Shown here in pieces: positions 10,736 through 19,776 of a DNA stretch of 64,000 nucleotides. The DNA is from Allomuricauda ruestringensis DSM 13258 (lineage in GTDB: Bacteria > Bacteroidota > Bacteroidia > Flavobacteriales > Flavobacteriaceae), in the NCBI RefSeq assembly GCF_000224085.1, contig NC_015945.1:817501-881500 (forward strand), read 5' to 3'. The notes beneath the pieces were generated by a model that saw nothing but the letters and a program-made list of their open reading frames with translations, did not search any database and was not told the DNA's origin. Numbering within the stretch: the first letter of the stretch is position 1; the number at the start of each line of letters is the position of its first letter. The translations under genes were made by a program, and so were the position numbers.

Positions 10736-13192
10736 ATGAGATCAAAGGTACTTTTTTGTTTGCTTCCCATATTTATTGCATCCTGTACAAAAGAGGTAAA
10801 GACCAAAGATTCCCTTTTGGAACATTTACCACCTAACCCTTCACTCGTTTTAAAGATTACCAACCTGACCAATTTTAAGAGCGAACTCAAAAACAACTCC
10901 AACCTTAAAAGCATTGAGGGTTTTTCCAACATAAAAGAGGTTGCCGATAAAATTCAGGGACTGGAACATCTTACTACCGATAAAACCTGTGTGCTCGCAC
11001 TTTACGAAGTAGGCAAGGACAACCACGACTATATAATGGCAGCTAAAAAAGGTTCCGACCTCTTTAATATTGACAGTGTTGCCAACAAAACCGTGGAAAC
11101 GTTAACCTACGAAGGCACCAATATGACCAAATACAATCTTGATGGTCTAGAAGTCTATAGTCTACAGAAAAACAATGATATCTTATTGAGTTCCTCCATG
11201 ATGCTGATGGAAAACCTTATCAGAGTAAGTGAAAATACACCTGTGGACCCTACCTTGGAAAAACTTTATCAGGCAAGTTCGCTTGATAAGTCGGCCACTA
11301 TATTTATTAACCCTAGCGGCAATACATCTTGGTTAGCCTTAAAAGAACAGGATGAAACCATGGACAATCCATTTTCTTCTTGGATTTCTTTGGATTTTAC
11401 TGCGAATTCGGATGAAGTTAACCTGAACGGCGTAGCTATGGCGCCCGATTCCACAAAAAATTTCATCAATTTATTTAAGGGCACATCTCCCCTAGCCAAC
11501 AAAACACCTTCGTACGCTCCCTTGAACGCCCAGGCGATACTCTCCTATACTTTTGACGATTACCAAGTGTTCACCAAAAACCAGAACACCTATTTGGACA
11601 GAGTAAAGAAAACCGACTCCCTTTTCAATACCATCGAGGAAGTTGGGATAATCTATTTGAACAACGAAAAGGTAGTCCTTTTAAAATCTTATGGCACCGA
11701 AAGTTTGTATGATTATTTGGACAGTAGAAAAACGGCTTCTCAGGACTATCAGGGCAGCGAAATTATAGAGCTCGAAGATCCAAATATTGTTGAAGAAGGT
11801 TTTACGCCCTTGGTCAAAAATTTTGAATCCAACTTTTGCACGATCATGGAGAACAGCTTTATCTTTTCGGAAGGGAAAGAAGCGCTACAGACCATTATCA
11901 GCAACCATAAAAGTGCTTCTTCTTTTGACGGTGACCAAGGTTTCAAAACAGCAAAGGCATCTCTGGCGAACGAATCGAGCATGCTTTTTGTTTCCAATGC
12001 TTCAGGAATTGATTTTTTTGCCCAACAGGAACTTTCCCCAGAAGTATTCGAAAACATTAAAGACAATGATTTTAAGGAGCAGATTTTTGCATCACAAATG
12101 GTAATGGACAATGGTTTCGGGCATTTCAATCTACTTGTATCAAAAATTGAAAAGAACAAAGAAAGAAACACGGTGTCACCCTTGTTTACTTTGGAATTGA
12201 ATACCGATTTGGCCACAGACCCCCAGTTTGTAAAAAACCATAGAACCAAACAACAGGAAATTGTGGTACAGGACCAAAATAATGTTCTCTATCTTATCTC
12301 TACTGATGGAAAAGTACTTTGGACCAAACAGTTGGATGGTCGAATTCAAGGAGGAATACAACAAGTTGACATTTATAAGAACGGAAAACTACAGCTTGCC
12401 TTCACCACAAACGACCAATTTTTGATTTTGGACCGCAATGGCGACGAAGTTCCTCCTTTTAAAATTGATTTTGAAGGTGGCAACCTGAACCCATTGGCCA
12501 TTTTTGATTATGATGGAAGCAGAAATTACCGTTTTGTAATCACCCAAGGCCAAAAAGTATATATGTATAACAATCAGGGTAAGATAGTTCGCGGGTTTAC
12601 CTTTACCGATGCCCCGAGCAATATTTTGGATGCTCCCAAACATTTTAGAGTGGGCAACAAGGATTACTTGGTATTTAAACAGGATAACGGCACCCTCAGA
12701 ATTTTACACCGAGTGGGAAGCGACCGGATTAAGGTCCCTGAAAAGATAGATTTTTCCAACAATGAAGTGTTCCTGTATAAAAACAAGTTCTCGGTAACCA
12801 ACAAAACTGGTGTGCTGCATCAAATTGATACGAACGGAAAATTGACAGCTACCAATTTTAATCTAAATCCTGACCACGGATTTTATGCCACAAGCAATAC
12901 CTTGGTTTTTATGGATGACAATGTCCTTAGTATAAAAGGGAGAAAAGTAGAACTGGAACTGGGCGTATATTCCAAACCTAAAATCTTTTACATCTACGAT
13001 AAAATATATGTAGGTGTCACCGATATCCAGAACCATCAGATTTACTTGTACGATAGCCAAGCGGAGCCTATTCCCAACTTTCCCGTATTTGGCAGCTCTT
13101 TGATCGACCTTACTGATATGGACAATGACAGAAGACTGGAATTGGTCGCCAAAGATCAGGACAACTCGCTGATTGTGTATAAAATAAACTAG
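10736..13192 (+). CDS. Large lipoprotein with N-terminal DUF3352-like region and C-terminal beta-propeller-like repeats
   Basis: 818 aa from the Met that gives a lipoprotein leader (RSKVLFCLLPIFIASC). A start 18 nt upstream is possible but adds residues before the leader. The first half has LPPNPSLVLKITNLTNF and resembles DUF3352-type periplasmic lipoproteins. The second half (about residue 500 on) contains repeated strands such as VLYLISTDGKVLWTKQL, KVYMYNNQGKIVRGFTF and HQIYLYDSQAEPIPNFPV, like PQQ/WD-type propeller blades. No catalytic motif was seen. Function unknown; the propeller suggests a binding or assembly role in the envelope. Confidence 0.85.
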   Translation: MRSKVLFCLLPIFIASCTKEVKTKDSLLEHLPPNPSLVLKITNLTNFKSELKNNSNLKSIEGFSNIKEVADKIQGLEHLTTDKTCVLALYEVGKDNHDYIMAAKKGSDLFNIDSVANKTVETLTYEGTNMTKYNLDGLEVYSLQKNNDILLSSSMMLMENLIRVSENTPVDPTLEKLYQASSLDKSATIFINPSGNTSWLALKEQDETMDNPFSSWISLDFTANSDEVNLNGVAMAPDSTKNFINLFKGTSPLANKTPSYAPLNAQAILSYTFDDYQVFTKNQNTYLDRVKKTDSLFNTIEEVGIIYLNNEKVVLLKSYGTESLYDYLDSRKTASQDYQGSEIIELEDPNIVEEGFTPLVKNFESNFCTIMENSFIFSEGKEALQTIISNHKSASSFDGDQGFKTAKASLANESSMLFVSNASGIDFFAQQELSPEVFENIKDNDFKEQIFASQMVMDNGFGHFNLLVSKIEKNKERNTVSPLFTLELNTDLATDPQFVKNHRTKQQEIVVQDQNNVLYLISTDGKVLWTKQLDGRIQGGIQQVDIYKNGKLQLAFTTNDQFLILDRNGDEVPPFKIDFEGGNLNPLAIFDYDGSRNYRFVITQGQKVYMYNNQGKIVRGFTFTDAPSNILDAPKHFRVGNKDYLVFKQDNGTLRILHRVGSDRIKVPEKIDFSNNEVFLYKNKFSVTNKTGVLHQIDTNGKLTATNFNLNPDHGFYATSNTLVFMDDNVLSIKGRKVELELGVYSKPKIFYIYDKIYVGVTDIQNHQIYLYDSQAEPIPNFPVFGSSLIDLTDMDNDRRLELVAKDQDNSLIVYKIN

Positions 13193-13315
13193 GTTGTTTT
13201 CTTATTGCCACCTGTACAATAATTGTTGCAAAACATACATTTTTAGCCTGTACGAGGGTTTTATTTGAGTAGTTTGGACAGTATTGCTTTATCAACAAAC
13301 TAAAAACACTTTTAA

Positions 13316-14629
13316 ATGAAAACCTCAAACAAACTATTCTACTGTTTGTCCTTTGCCCTATTGCTGGGCACCAGCGGAGAGGCTCAGTTTTTTAAAAAAT
13401 TGGCCAAAAAAGCGGAAAAGGCAGCTGAACGCACAGTTGAAAGACGGGTAGAAAGAGAAACCTCTAAAAAAACGGACCAAGCACTCGACAGTGTCTTAGA
13501 ACCTGGTTCTGGTGGAAAACAAGCACCGAACACCGAAGGAAACGAAAACACCACGGGCACTAACGACGAAAACACAACATCTACAAGTTCGGTTGCGACC
13601 GGTCCAAAAACCATCGAAGTTTACAGTAAATTTGATTTTGTACCGGGTGACAAACCTTTGTTCTTCGATGACTTCAACGATGAGTTTATGGGCGATTTTC
13701 CTTCCAAATGGAACACCAACGGTTCCGGGGAAGTGGTCACCATTGGCTCCATACCGGGTAAATGGTATTCCATAGCCAGTAGAAGTATTACCGTGCCCAA
13801 TTTGGGCACTACCCTTCCCGAGGACTTTACCATGGAGTTTGACCTTAAAGTGGTCAACTTGAGCAGAAATACGGGTTCTGGCGCCAAATTGGGCATTTAT
13901 TTTTCTGAAACCTCTGGACTTACCACCAACGAAAACAATGTATTGGCCAACCTCAACTTTTGCCAATACATAGCAATCGGAGTAAGAGTGGACAACAATT
14001 TTAAGGGAGATCCGGCTCCCATACAGAACACTTTACAACAAGACCTACGAGAGATTTACAAGGATGTGGTCCATGTGTCTATAGCCGTAAACAAGAATAG
14101 ATACCGCCTTTGGCTAAACGAGATAAAGGTTGCCGATCTTCCCCAATTCATCGTAAAGCCAGAATTGATCAACTATGTAAAGTTTTATGTGAACGGTATC
14201 GACAAACAAAAAAGACAGGAACAAGTACTGATCAGTAACTTGAAAATTGCAGAAGGTGGTGTTGATTTACGTAGAAAACTCATGGCCGAAGGAAAAATTT
14301 CCACCAACGGCATACGCTTCAATTCTGGTTCGGCGGACATTCTGCCGCAATCTATGGGGATTATTAGACAAATCTCCCAAGTGTTAAATCAAGATTCCTC
14401 TATGAATCTCAACATTGTGGGACATACCGATTCCGATGGAACCGACGAAAGTAACATGAAACTTTCCAAAGATCGGGCCGAGGCCGTTAAAAAAGCGCTG
14501 GTGTCCGTTTATGGAATTTCCGAGGACCGATTGAGCTCCGAAGGAAAAGGAGAAGCAGAACCTGTTGCCGACAATGGTACCTCACAAGGCAAAGCGCAAA
14601 ACCGACGAGTTGAATTCATTAAACTTTAA
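13316..14629 (+). CDS. OmpA-family protein with C-terminal peptidoglycan-binding domain
   Basis: 437 aa. A signal peptide ends near EAQ (residue 24). It is followed by a basic amphipathic helix (KKLAKKAEKAAERTVERRVER) and a Ser/Thr/Asn-rich linker. The middle (about 105-315) has a jelly-roll-like pattern (FFDDFNDEFMGDFPSKW), as in lectin or laminin-G type domains. The C-terminal OmpA-like domain (about 330-437) has IVGHTDSDGTDESNMKLSKD, RAEAVKKAL and QNRRVEFIKL, the residues that hold diaminopimelate in peptidoglycan. It probably anchors the outer membrane to the wall. The next gene starts 6 bp later, implying one operon. Confidence 0.9.
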   Translation: MKTSNKLFYCLSFALLLGTSGEAQFFKKLAKKAEKAAERTVERRVERETSKKTDQALDSVLEPGSGGKQAPNTEGNENTTGTNDENTTSTSSVATGPKTIEVYSKFDFVPGDKPLFFDDFNDEFMGDFPSKWNTNGSGEVVTIGSIPGKWYSIASRSITVPNLGTTLPEDFTMEFDLKVVNLSRNTGSGAKLGIYFSETSGLTTNENNVLANLNFCQYIAIGVRVDNNFKGDPAPIQNTLQQDLREIYKDVVHVSIAVNKNRYRLWLNEIKVADLPQFIVKPELINYVKFYVNGIDKQKRQEQVLISNLKIAEGGVDLRRKLMAEGKISTNGIRFNSGSADILPQSMGIIRQISQVLNQDSSMNLNIVGHTDSDGTDESNMKLSKDRAEAVKKALVSVYGISEDRLSSEGKGEAEPVADNGTSQGKAQNRRVEFIKL

Positions 14630-14635
14630 TAAAAC

Positions 14636-15328
14636 ATGAAACGTTATTTTCTTTTAATTGTACTAGCCCTATTTACGGTACACACTTCCGAGGCACAATC
14701 CAGTTGCAGTGCTTATTATCCTTTGGTAGATGGCGCCAATTTCCAATATACCAACTACAACAAAAAAGGTAAGGAAGAAGGCCAAATCAATTATAAAGTT
14801 ACCAATGTTCAAAACGGCGGTGATACGGTAAGTGCCATCATGATGATGGAAATGGTGGACAGAAAAGGGAACACCTATACTTCGGATTATGAGATTGCTT
14901 GCGACGGAAATGTGGTAAAAATTGATTTTAAATCATTGATGAACGAGCAAATGATGAGTCAGTTCGAGGATATGGAAATGGATATCTCCGGAACCGATGT
15001 GGAACTCCCCAACAACCTTTCCGTGGGGCAAGAGCTACCGGACGGCAACATGGAACTTAAAATGAAGATGGGTGGAGCCATAAACATGAACATGAATGTG
15101 GAGACCATTAACCGCAAAGTGGAAAAGAAAGAAAGTGTCACCACCCCCGCAGGCACCTTTGATTGCTTTGTAATCTACAGTGAAACCAAGACCAAGATGA
15201 TGATGGGCAACCAAACCTTCCCCTCCCGAACGTGGTTGGCCGAAGGTGTTGGCATGGTAAAACAAGAATCCTACAACAACAAAGGCAAATTAACGGGCAG
15301 CATGGTGCTTACCCAGTTCAGCAAATAA
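14636..15328 (+). CDS. TapB-like / DUF3108-like secreted protein
   Basis: 230 aa. Signal peptide MKRYFLLIVLALFTVHTSEAQ. The mature part begins SSCSAYYPLVDGANFQYTNY and contains TTPAGTFDCFVIYSETKT, and near the end the conserved-type segment RTWLAEGVGMVKQES, features of the TapB/DUF3108-like family. The role of this family is poorly known. It is unusually rich in Met (MMMEM, KMKMGGAINMNMN). It follows the OmpA-family gene by 6 bp and is closed by a strong terminator, so the two genes form a transcription unit. Confidence 0.82.
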   Translation: MKRYFLLIVLALFTVHTSEAQSSCSAYYPLVDGANFQYTNYNKKGKEEGQINYKVTNVQNGGDTVSAIMMMEMVDRKGNTYTSDYEIACDGNVVKIDFKSLMNEQMMSQFEDMEMDISGTDVELPNNLSVGQELPDGNMELKMKMGGAINMNMNVETINRKVEKKESVTTPAGTFDCFVIYSETKTKMMMGNQTFPSRTWLAEGVGMVKQESYNNKGKLTGSMVLTQFSK

Positions 15329-15345
15329 GTTGGTTATTTTGCAAA

Positions 15346-15386
15346 AAAACAAAACCGAGGCTCCGCACCTCGGTTTTATTTTTTTG
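15346..15386 (+). terminator. Intrinsic terminator, identical stem-loop to the one at 16698
   Basis: CCGAGG-CTCCGCA-CCTCGG flanked by A and T runs (stem-loop 15351-15377). The same 27 bp recur at 16698-16724, and a loop variant at 18907-18932. Confidence 0.88.
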
Positions 15387-15502
15387 AATCAATATCTATG
15401 GCACTTATCGGTTTTGGATATGAAATGTAGTGTTTTTAAAAACACCATCTTTTTGGTTTAGCACTTACTAGCAATGTTTATGCACTGTATTCTAGCCAGT
15501 TT

Positions 15503-16330
15503 TTATTTAAAATAACTTCCAAAATACTTTTTTACCGTTTCTAAATCATATTTATCCTCACCTCTCCAGTATCCAACAAAAGTCCAGTCATCCTTTCCTT
15601 TAATAGGTCTGTCAAACCTTTTTGGTTTTAATATTTCAATTGCAGCTAAAATCTCAATTAAGACTTGTCTTTCAGATTTACTTGATTTTAATACACTCTT
15701 TAACCTTGTTTCTAGTTTTCCTGGATAATCGTCAGCATTGGAGGTTTCAATGACTTTTAGTATATTTTTAAATATATCTACATCTTCTTTCAAAGGTTTT
15801 TGAATTTGTTCTCTTTCGAACTGCTGTAAATCAAACAGCATATATATTAATTCTCCATGTCGAACCCCTCCCCATTTTAATCTTTCAAAGTTAAGTACGT
15901 TTAAATCTTGGTTTTCATAGTTTTCATTTCCTATAACACCATATTGGACCTCCTTGCATATTCCACAAGTATAGGAATGAAATTTAGGTTTTCCACGCTC
16001 ATAAGAAGTTCCTGAAATAACAGGGGAATACTTGTGCTTTGAGATTTTTTTAGCTAAAAAGTAACTTGATATAGGAGAACGCAAATCAAGTCTTTTTGAT
16101 GAAAGACTACTAAGAAAGGCTTCCGATATATTTTCAGAACTAATTTTGTCCCTAATTGATATAAGCTTATCTATAGCTTCATTATGGTTAATTGTTAAAG
16201 GTTCAAACATTAGGCCTTTGGATTTAGCATATTCGAAGTCCTCTATAGACAACTGTCTATCTTTAGAATCAATCCAACCATTTTTCCAAAATGATTTAAA
16301 TAAAATCTGTTTTGCTTTTTTATCTAGCAT
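15503..16330 (-). CDS. Hypothetical protein of 275 aa, A/T-rich
   Basis: I do not recognise the family. The protein has no signal peptide or membrane segment. It has one CGIC pair (SYTCGICKEVQYG, about residues 138-150) that might bind metal. It is rich in Lys, Ile and Asn, ends in YFGSYFK, and its codons are visibly more A/T rich than those of its neighbours. It stands alone, with long flanks, between two identical 27-bp terminator sequences, which suggests acquisition as a single-gene cassette. It has full-length reading frame integrity, so it is likely expressed. Confidence 0.7.
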   Translation of the reverse strand: MLDKKAKQILFKSFWKNGWIDSKDRQLSIEDFEYAKSKGLMFEPLTINHNEAIDKLISIRDKISSENISEAFLSSLSSKRLDLRSPISSYFLAKKISKHKYSPVISGTSYERGKPKFHSYTCGICKEVQYGVIGNENYENQDLNVLNFERLKWGGVRHGELIYMLFDLQQFEREQIQKPLKEDVDIFKNILKVIETSNADDYPGKLETRLKSVLKSSKSERQVLIEILAAIEILKPKRFDRPIKGKDDWTFVGYWRGEDKYDLETVKKYFGSYFK

Positions 16331-16534
16331 TATTTTTCAAATTGGCTTCAACGTTAAAGATATGATTCGTTTTTAATGAATTATATCGACCGGTTACTGA
16401 AACACCTTGCCTGCCAGTAGGTAGAAGTCAAGCTTTGGAGAGAAAAATAATTGAAAAATCTAGACCCCAGCTTCTCCGTTGAATGTTTTAATAAAAACAT
16501 CATTGAATGTCCGCAATGTGTCATAATATTACCA

Positions 16535-16641
16535 GCGTCACCCTGAACTTGATTCAGGGTCACATAAAGATGCTCATATTCAGCAGGATGAGATGTTGAA
16601 ACCTGCCTTTGCCGGCAGGCAGGCAAGTTCAACATGACGCC
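16535..16641. repeat. REP-like palindromic element
   Basis: Outer arms GCGTCACCCTGAACTTG (from 16535) and CAAGTTCAACATGACGC (to 16640) are near complements. Inside lie the palindromes CCCTGAA-CTTGA-TTCAGGG and GCCTTTGCCGGCAGGCAGGC. The same architecture recurs at 36111-36230 and in the cluster at 46.3-47.1 kb. The remainder of 16331-16697 holds another repeat fragment near 16400-16430 and no gene. Confidence 0.8.
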
Positions 16642-16697
16642 AAAAACACCATTATGACATTAAACGGACAATCAGTAAAACATCTAACTATTTTAAA

Positions 16698-16728
16698 AAA
16701 ACCGAGGCTCCGCACCTCGGTTTTTTTC
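16698..16728 (-). terminator. Intrinsic terminator, likely bidirectional
   Basis: Same CCGAGG-CTCCGCA-CCTCGG stem-loop as at 15351-15377. It is flanked by seven A on one side and seven T on the other, so it can act in both directions. It closes the lipoprotein gene at 16744-17283. Confidence 0.88.
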
Positions 16729-16743
16729 ATTTCTACAGTATTT

Positions 16744-17283
16744 TTATCGTCTCTTATATTCAATAATTATTTCTCCCGATAAATGTGAGCCAAACTGAGC
16801 GTTGTCCAGGGTCAATTTCAAATTATCCCCGCTCAATTCTATAGATGATGTTGAGGAATACTCTTCAAACTCATCGGGACCTTGTTGGACAGAATCGGTA
16901 ACGATGAGCTTTCCTTCTTCAATTTTCCAAGTACCCGCATGAAACCCTTCCCCATCATCTCCATCCATAAAATTCGTCCCCGTCGAACCGGTGAACACCT
17001 TTTCCCCATTGACTATTTCATATTCTTCCCTGGAATAGCGTAAAAAACCGGTAGTCTTTATTTCTTTGGGGTTATCGGTAAATTCAATTCCATAATCCGT
17101 TTCTTCGGGTACCATTTGTTCTATTACTCCATACTCACCTTCCACAAAAAAAGTGTCGTCGTAGTAATTGGTCAATGTCCACTTGCCCAACAGTTGCTCA
17201 TCCATAGGTAAATCAGATGCAGCATCATCTTTGCTACAGGCCATTGCTAAAAAGGCTAAAAGACAAAATTTTAATTGTTTCAT
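16744..17283 (-). CDS. Lipocalin-like lipoprotein (paralogue of the upstream gene)
   Basis: 179 aa. Leader KQLKFCLLAFLAMAC with lipidated Cys16 followed by SKDDAASD, which fits the surface-export signal of Bacteroidota lipoproteins. The opening LLGKWTLTNYYDD and later AGTWKIEEGKLIVTDS resemble lipocalin-like small lipoproteins. The leader and the roughly 30 bp upstream of its start are almost identical to those of the gene at 17354-17815, so the pair arose by tandem duplication, with the mature parts diverged. No ligand can be predicted. Confidence 0.82.
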   Translation of the reverse strand: MKQLKFCLLAFLAMACSKDDAASDLPMDEQLLGKWTLTNYYDDTFFVEGEYGVIEQMVPEETDYGIEFTDNPKEIKTTGFLRYSREEYEIVNGEKVFTGSTGTNFMDGDDGEGFHAGTWKIEEGKLIVTDSVQQGPDEFEEYSSTSSIELSGDNLKLTLDNAQFGSHLSGEIIIEYKRR

Positions 17284-17353
17284 AAGTTATGATTGTGTTT
17301 GATTAATATTTTAAATGATTTGGATATTTCTCCCTATTGATGATTTGGGGAAT

Positions 17354-17815
17354 TTATTCTTCCACTCGGACATACTCTTCAAAACTGTAATCCACTTCTT
17401 CTGAATCATTTTCAAAAATCCAGCGCATGGTATCAGAATCAGGGAATTGGATAGTAATGTTGGCCCCATTTCCTTCATCAGATGTATCCGAAGTATCTGT
17501 AATAATTTTGAAATGATACGACTCACCTTGATTTTCCCAAGTACCCGTAGTAACCCCAGTACTGAAACAATCATTTTCGGTACCATCAAATGTTTCCACT
17601 CTAAAACTACCATCTTTCTTAAAAGAATAATTCCCTTGGGTGGTACAGAAATATTTATGCCCATAAAACTGACTTGCGCCATCACTATAAATGGTCCCCC
17701 TGCCAGATGGGTTCCACGTACCGACAATCAGATCGGTTTTTCCTGAATCACTCGCATCATCTTTACTACAGGCCATCGCTAAAAAGGCTAAAAGGAAAAC
17801 TTTTAATTGTTTCAT
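17354..17815 (-). CDS. Lipocalin-like lipoprotein (tandem paralogue)
   Basis: 153 aa. Leader KQLKVFLLAFLAMAC, Cys16 followed by SKDDASDS. Contains LIVGTWNPSGRGT and GTWENQGESYHFKI, the two Gly-Thr-Trp turns seen in its sister protein. Two Cys pairs (FCTTQ and NDCFSTG) could form a disulfide. It is followed on the reverse strand by the paralogue at 16744-17283 with a 70-bp gap that repeats its own upstream sequence (ATGATTGTGTTTGATTAATA). Function unknown. Confidence 0.8.
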   Translation of the reverse strand: MKQLKVFLLAFLAMACSKDDASDSGKTDLIVGTWNPSGRGTIYSDGASQFYGHKYFCTTQGNYSFKKDGSFRVETFDGTENDCFSTGVTTGTWENQGESYHFKIITDTSDTSDEGNGANITIQFPDSDTMRWIFENDSEEVDYSFEEYVRVEE

Positions 17816-17892
17816 AATTTATGATTGTGTTTGATTAATATTTAAAAAAAGAAAGTTGACGGACAGGTCTCCGTTTTGAGTTATCTAACTAT

Positions 17893-18522
17893 TTAAAGAT
17901 TGAATCCTAGTCCCAAACTGATTACGGAGGTTTTAATGATATCGTCTCGCTCTATCAAGCCATAACTATATCTCAAATTCAACTCCATTTGATCAGTGAG
18001 ATCAAAACCTAGTCCCCCATTTAGACTAAAATCAAACCTATCAAAGTTAGAATATGTCGCCCTTTCACCTTCCCAGGAAGGTTCAAAAGAGACTTCCTTT
18101 ACCACTACGGTTCTTTTAAGCGTATATCCTGGCTGAATACCAACCTCTAGAAATAAAAAATCGACCAATGCTAACCTATAGCTAACAGGCAATAAAATCA
18201 TCAAATCATTTACCTTATTTACAACTTCACCTTCTTCTTCATAAAAGAAGTCCACATAAAATTCTTTTGAAGTTGTCCCTTGATTTGCAAATAGTAATTC
18301 TGGCCTTATGCTTGATTTATCAGAAATAGCGATATTAAAAAAACCACCAACATAATAGCCTAATTTTCCTTGGAAGTCCTGAACTTTTTCACCATTATAA
18401 TATTCCACATCTGGTCTAAATTGGGAATAGTTAGTTCCAGCTTTGACACCAAAGTTATTATCGAATTGTGCCGATGCGGTAAAACAAATCAATACTGCAA
18501 TAAGTAGGTTTGCTTTTTTCAT
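17893..18522 (-). CDS. PorT-family outer-membrane beta-barrel protein
   Basis: 209 aa. Signal peptide KKANLLIAVLICFTASA. The mature part opens FGVKAGTNYSQF, as usual for this beta-barrel family, and has strands IRPELLFANQG, VSYRLALVDFLFLEVGIQPGY, LGFDLTDQMELNLRYSYGL and a terminal SVISLGLGFNL. An eight-stranded barrel is expected. Specific role unknown. It precedes the two lipoproteins on the same strand. Confidence 0.87.
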   Translation of the reverse strand: MKKANLLIAVLICFTASAQFDNNFGVKAGTNYSQFRPDVEYYNGEKVQDFQGKLGYYVGGFFNIAISDKSSIRPELLFANQGTTSKEFYVDFFYEEEGEVVNKVNDLMILLPVSYRLALVDFLFLEVGIQPGYTLKRTVVVKEVSFEPSWEGERATYSNFDRFDFSLNGGLGFDLTDQMELNLRYSYGLIERDDIIKTSVISLGLGFNL

Positions 18523-18676
18523 TTTTAGATGTAAGATGATTAATTATTTAAATGACCGAGGCTAATTCGGCTTTGGCGGGGAAAGTAACAAGTATAGAGC
18601 GGATAGCATACCGCAAATTGACGGATGCCCCTTCTCGATTGACGGATGGCGGAAAAGTAGAAAAAAACCGATTTAA

Positions 18677-18868
18677 ACCCGTTGTGCATTTTGATTGAAA
18701 TTCGTCAGTTCGAGTGATTTTTGGTGGTTGAGCGAAGTCGAAACCATAGAAAAATCGTATCGAGAACTAGAATTTCAAGTCAAAACCCGATTCTCGATAC
18801 AAAATTCCTTTGGAATTTCACGAATTGACGGCTTTTGATACATGAAGCCTTCAAAATGTACAACGGGT
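18677..18868. mobile_element. MITE-like element, 192 bp with 18-bp terminal inverted repeats
   Basis: The left end ACCCGTTGTGCATTTTGA (18677-18694) is complementary to the right end (18851-18868) with one mismatch. The interior holds the palindromic parts GTCAGTTCGAG, ATCGAGAACTAGAATTTC with CCGATTCTCGATAC, and GAATTGACGGC. No reading frame. A second copy with both ends lies at 41721-41915, and a copy lacking its left end at 54504-54717. The rest of 18523-18940 has no gene. Confidence 0.75.
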
Positions 18869-18902
18869 CTATTTAAAGCTTCCTTTTAATCATATTGTAA
18901 AC

Positions 18903-18934
18903 AAAAAAACCGAGGCGTGGACCTCGGTTTTAAT
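18903..18934 (-). terminator. Intrinsic terminator
   Basis: Stem AAAACCGAGG / CCTCGGTTTT with loop CGTGGA (18907-18932), just downstream of the lipoprotein gene ending at 18941. Same stem as at 15351 and 16698 but a different loop. Confidence 0.85.
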
Positions 18935-18940
18935 ATTAAA

Positions 18941-19627
18941 TCAATTCTTATTTTTATCTGGTAAAGGCGAAATCATAATGTGGGCCCTGTGCGTTCCGGG
19001 GTTCATGATCCAAGGATGATTTGAGCCCACGGGTTTTTCAGGAAGTCCTGTAGATTCGGCGGTGGCAAATGGCAAATAAACCACATACCGATAATGCGCC
19101 CCTTCCACTTCATTGGTTTCAGGGTTGTACAAATCACTTTCCCCATAATAAATGTGTAGGGTGGATCCCTGCTTTCCCATATCCAGCTTACCCGATTTTG
19201 CTTCTTCTTCCCTTATATCAAATATTTCGGGTCCCGTCTTTCCTTCAGCCCTCAGCTCTCGGCCTCTTGCCATAAAAGGTTCCAGACTTTTGTGGTAACA
19301 GGCCGCATTGAACCCCGATTTTTTAGGGTCATCTGCAAGCACTATAAATTCGTTATCCCCTTCTCTGAGCGTTACAAACTCACCAGCCATATTATACCCA
19401 ATGACTTTGCATCCTGCCCTACTTGCTTCCGGTGCGGCCATTAATGATGCTGCAATCAAAGCTTCGTCGGAATCAATAGGAACATAGTTTGTTGTAACTT
19501 GATCAGCGGTGTTATCCTCAACGGTTTCGGCAACAGCGGAATCGTCTGCTTCTTGTTTGTTTTCACCTGCGTTCTTGCAGGAAATTAAAGCTCCTGTCAA
19601 AGCAATTGCTATGATAAATTGTTTCAT
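18941..19627 (-). CDS. Hypothetical lipoprotein of 228 aa
   Basis: Leader KQFIIAIALTGALISC with Cys17. It is followed by an acidic, Ala/Glu/Asp-rich linker up to about residue 50. The globular part contains ALIAASLMAAPEASRAGC, EGDNEFIVLADDPKKSGF, HIYYGESDLYNPETNEVEG and GSNHPWIMNPGTHRAHIMIS. The His-rich end (SNHPW, THRAH) might bind a metal. I cannot place it in a named family. It stands alone with its own terminator. Confidence 0.8.
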   Translation of the reverse strand: MKQFIIAIALTGALISCKNAGENKQEADDSAVAETVEDNTADQVTTNYVPIDSDEALIAASLMAAPEASRAGCKVIGYNMAGEFVTLREGDNEFIVLADDPKKSGFNAACYHKSLEPFMARGRELRAEGKTGPEIFDIREEEAKSGKLDMGKQGSTLHIYYGESDLYNPETNEVEGAHYRYVVYLPFATAESTGLPEKPVGSNHPWIMNPGTHRAHIMISPLPDKNKN

Positions 19628-19776
19628 GGTATTTTGAATTTAGTTATCGGTATTGGAATAGCTAACCAAAAAAATATAAAGGTATTCTACTGATTTTGTA
19701 CCCAACATGTACCTATTCAGTGCAGCAGTAAGTTAAAAAAATATTCGGCACCAAGATTAAGAAGAAAGAAAAAACC

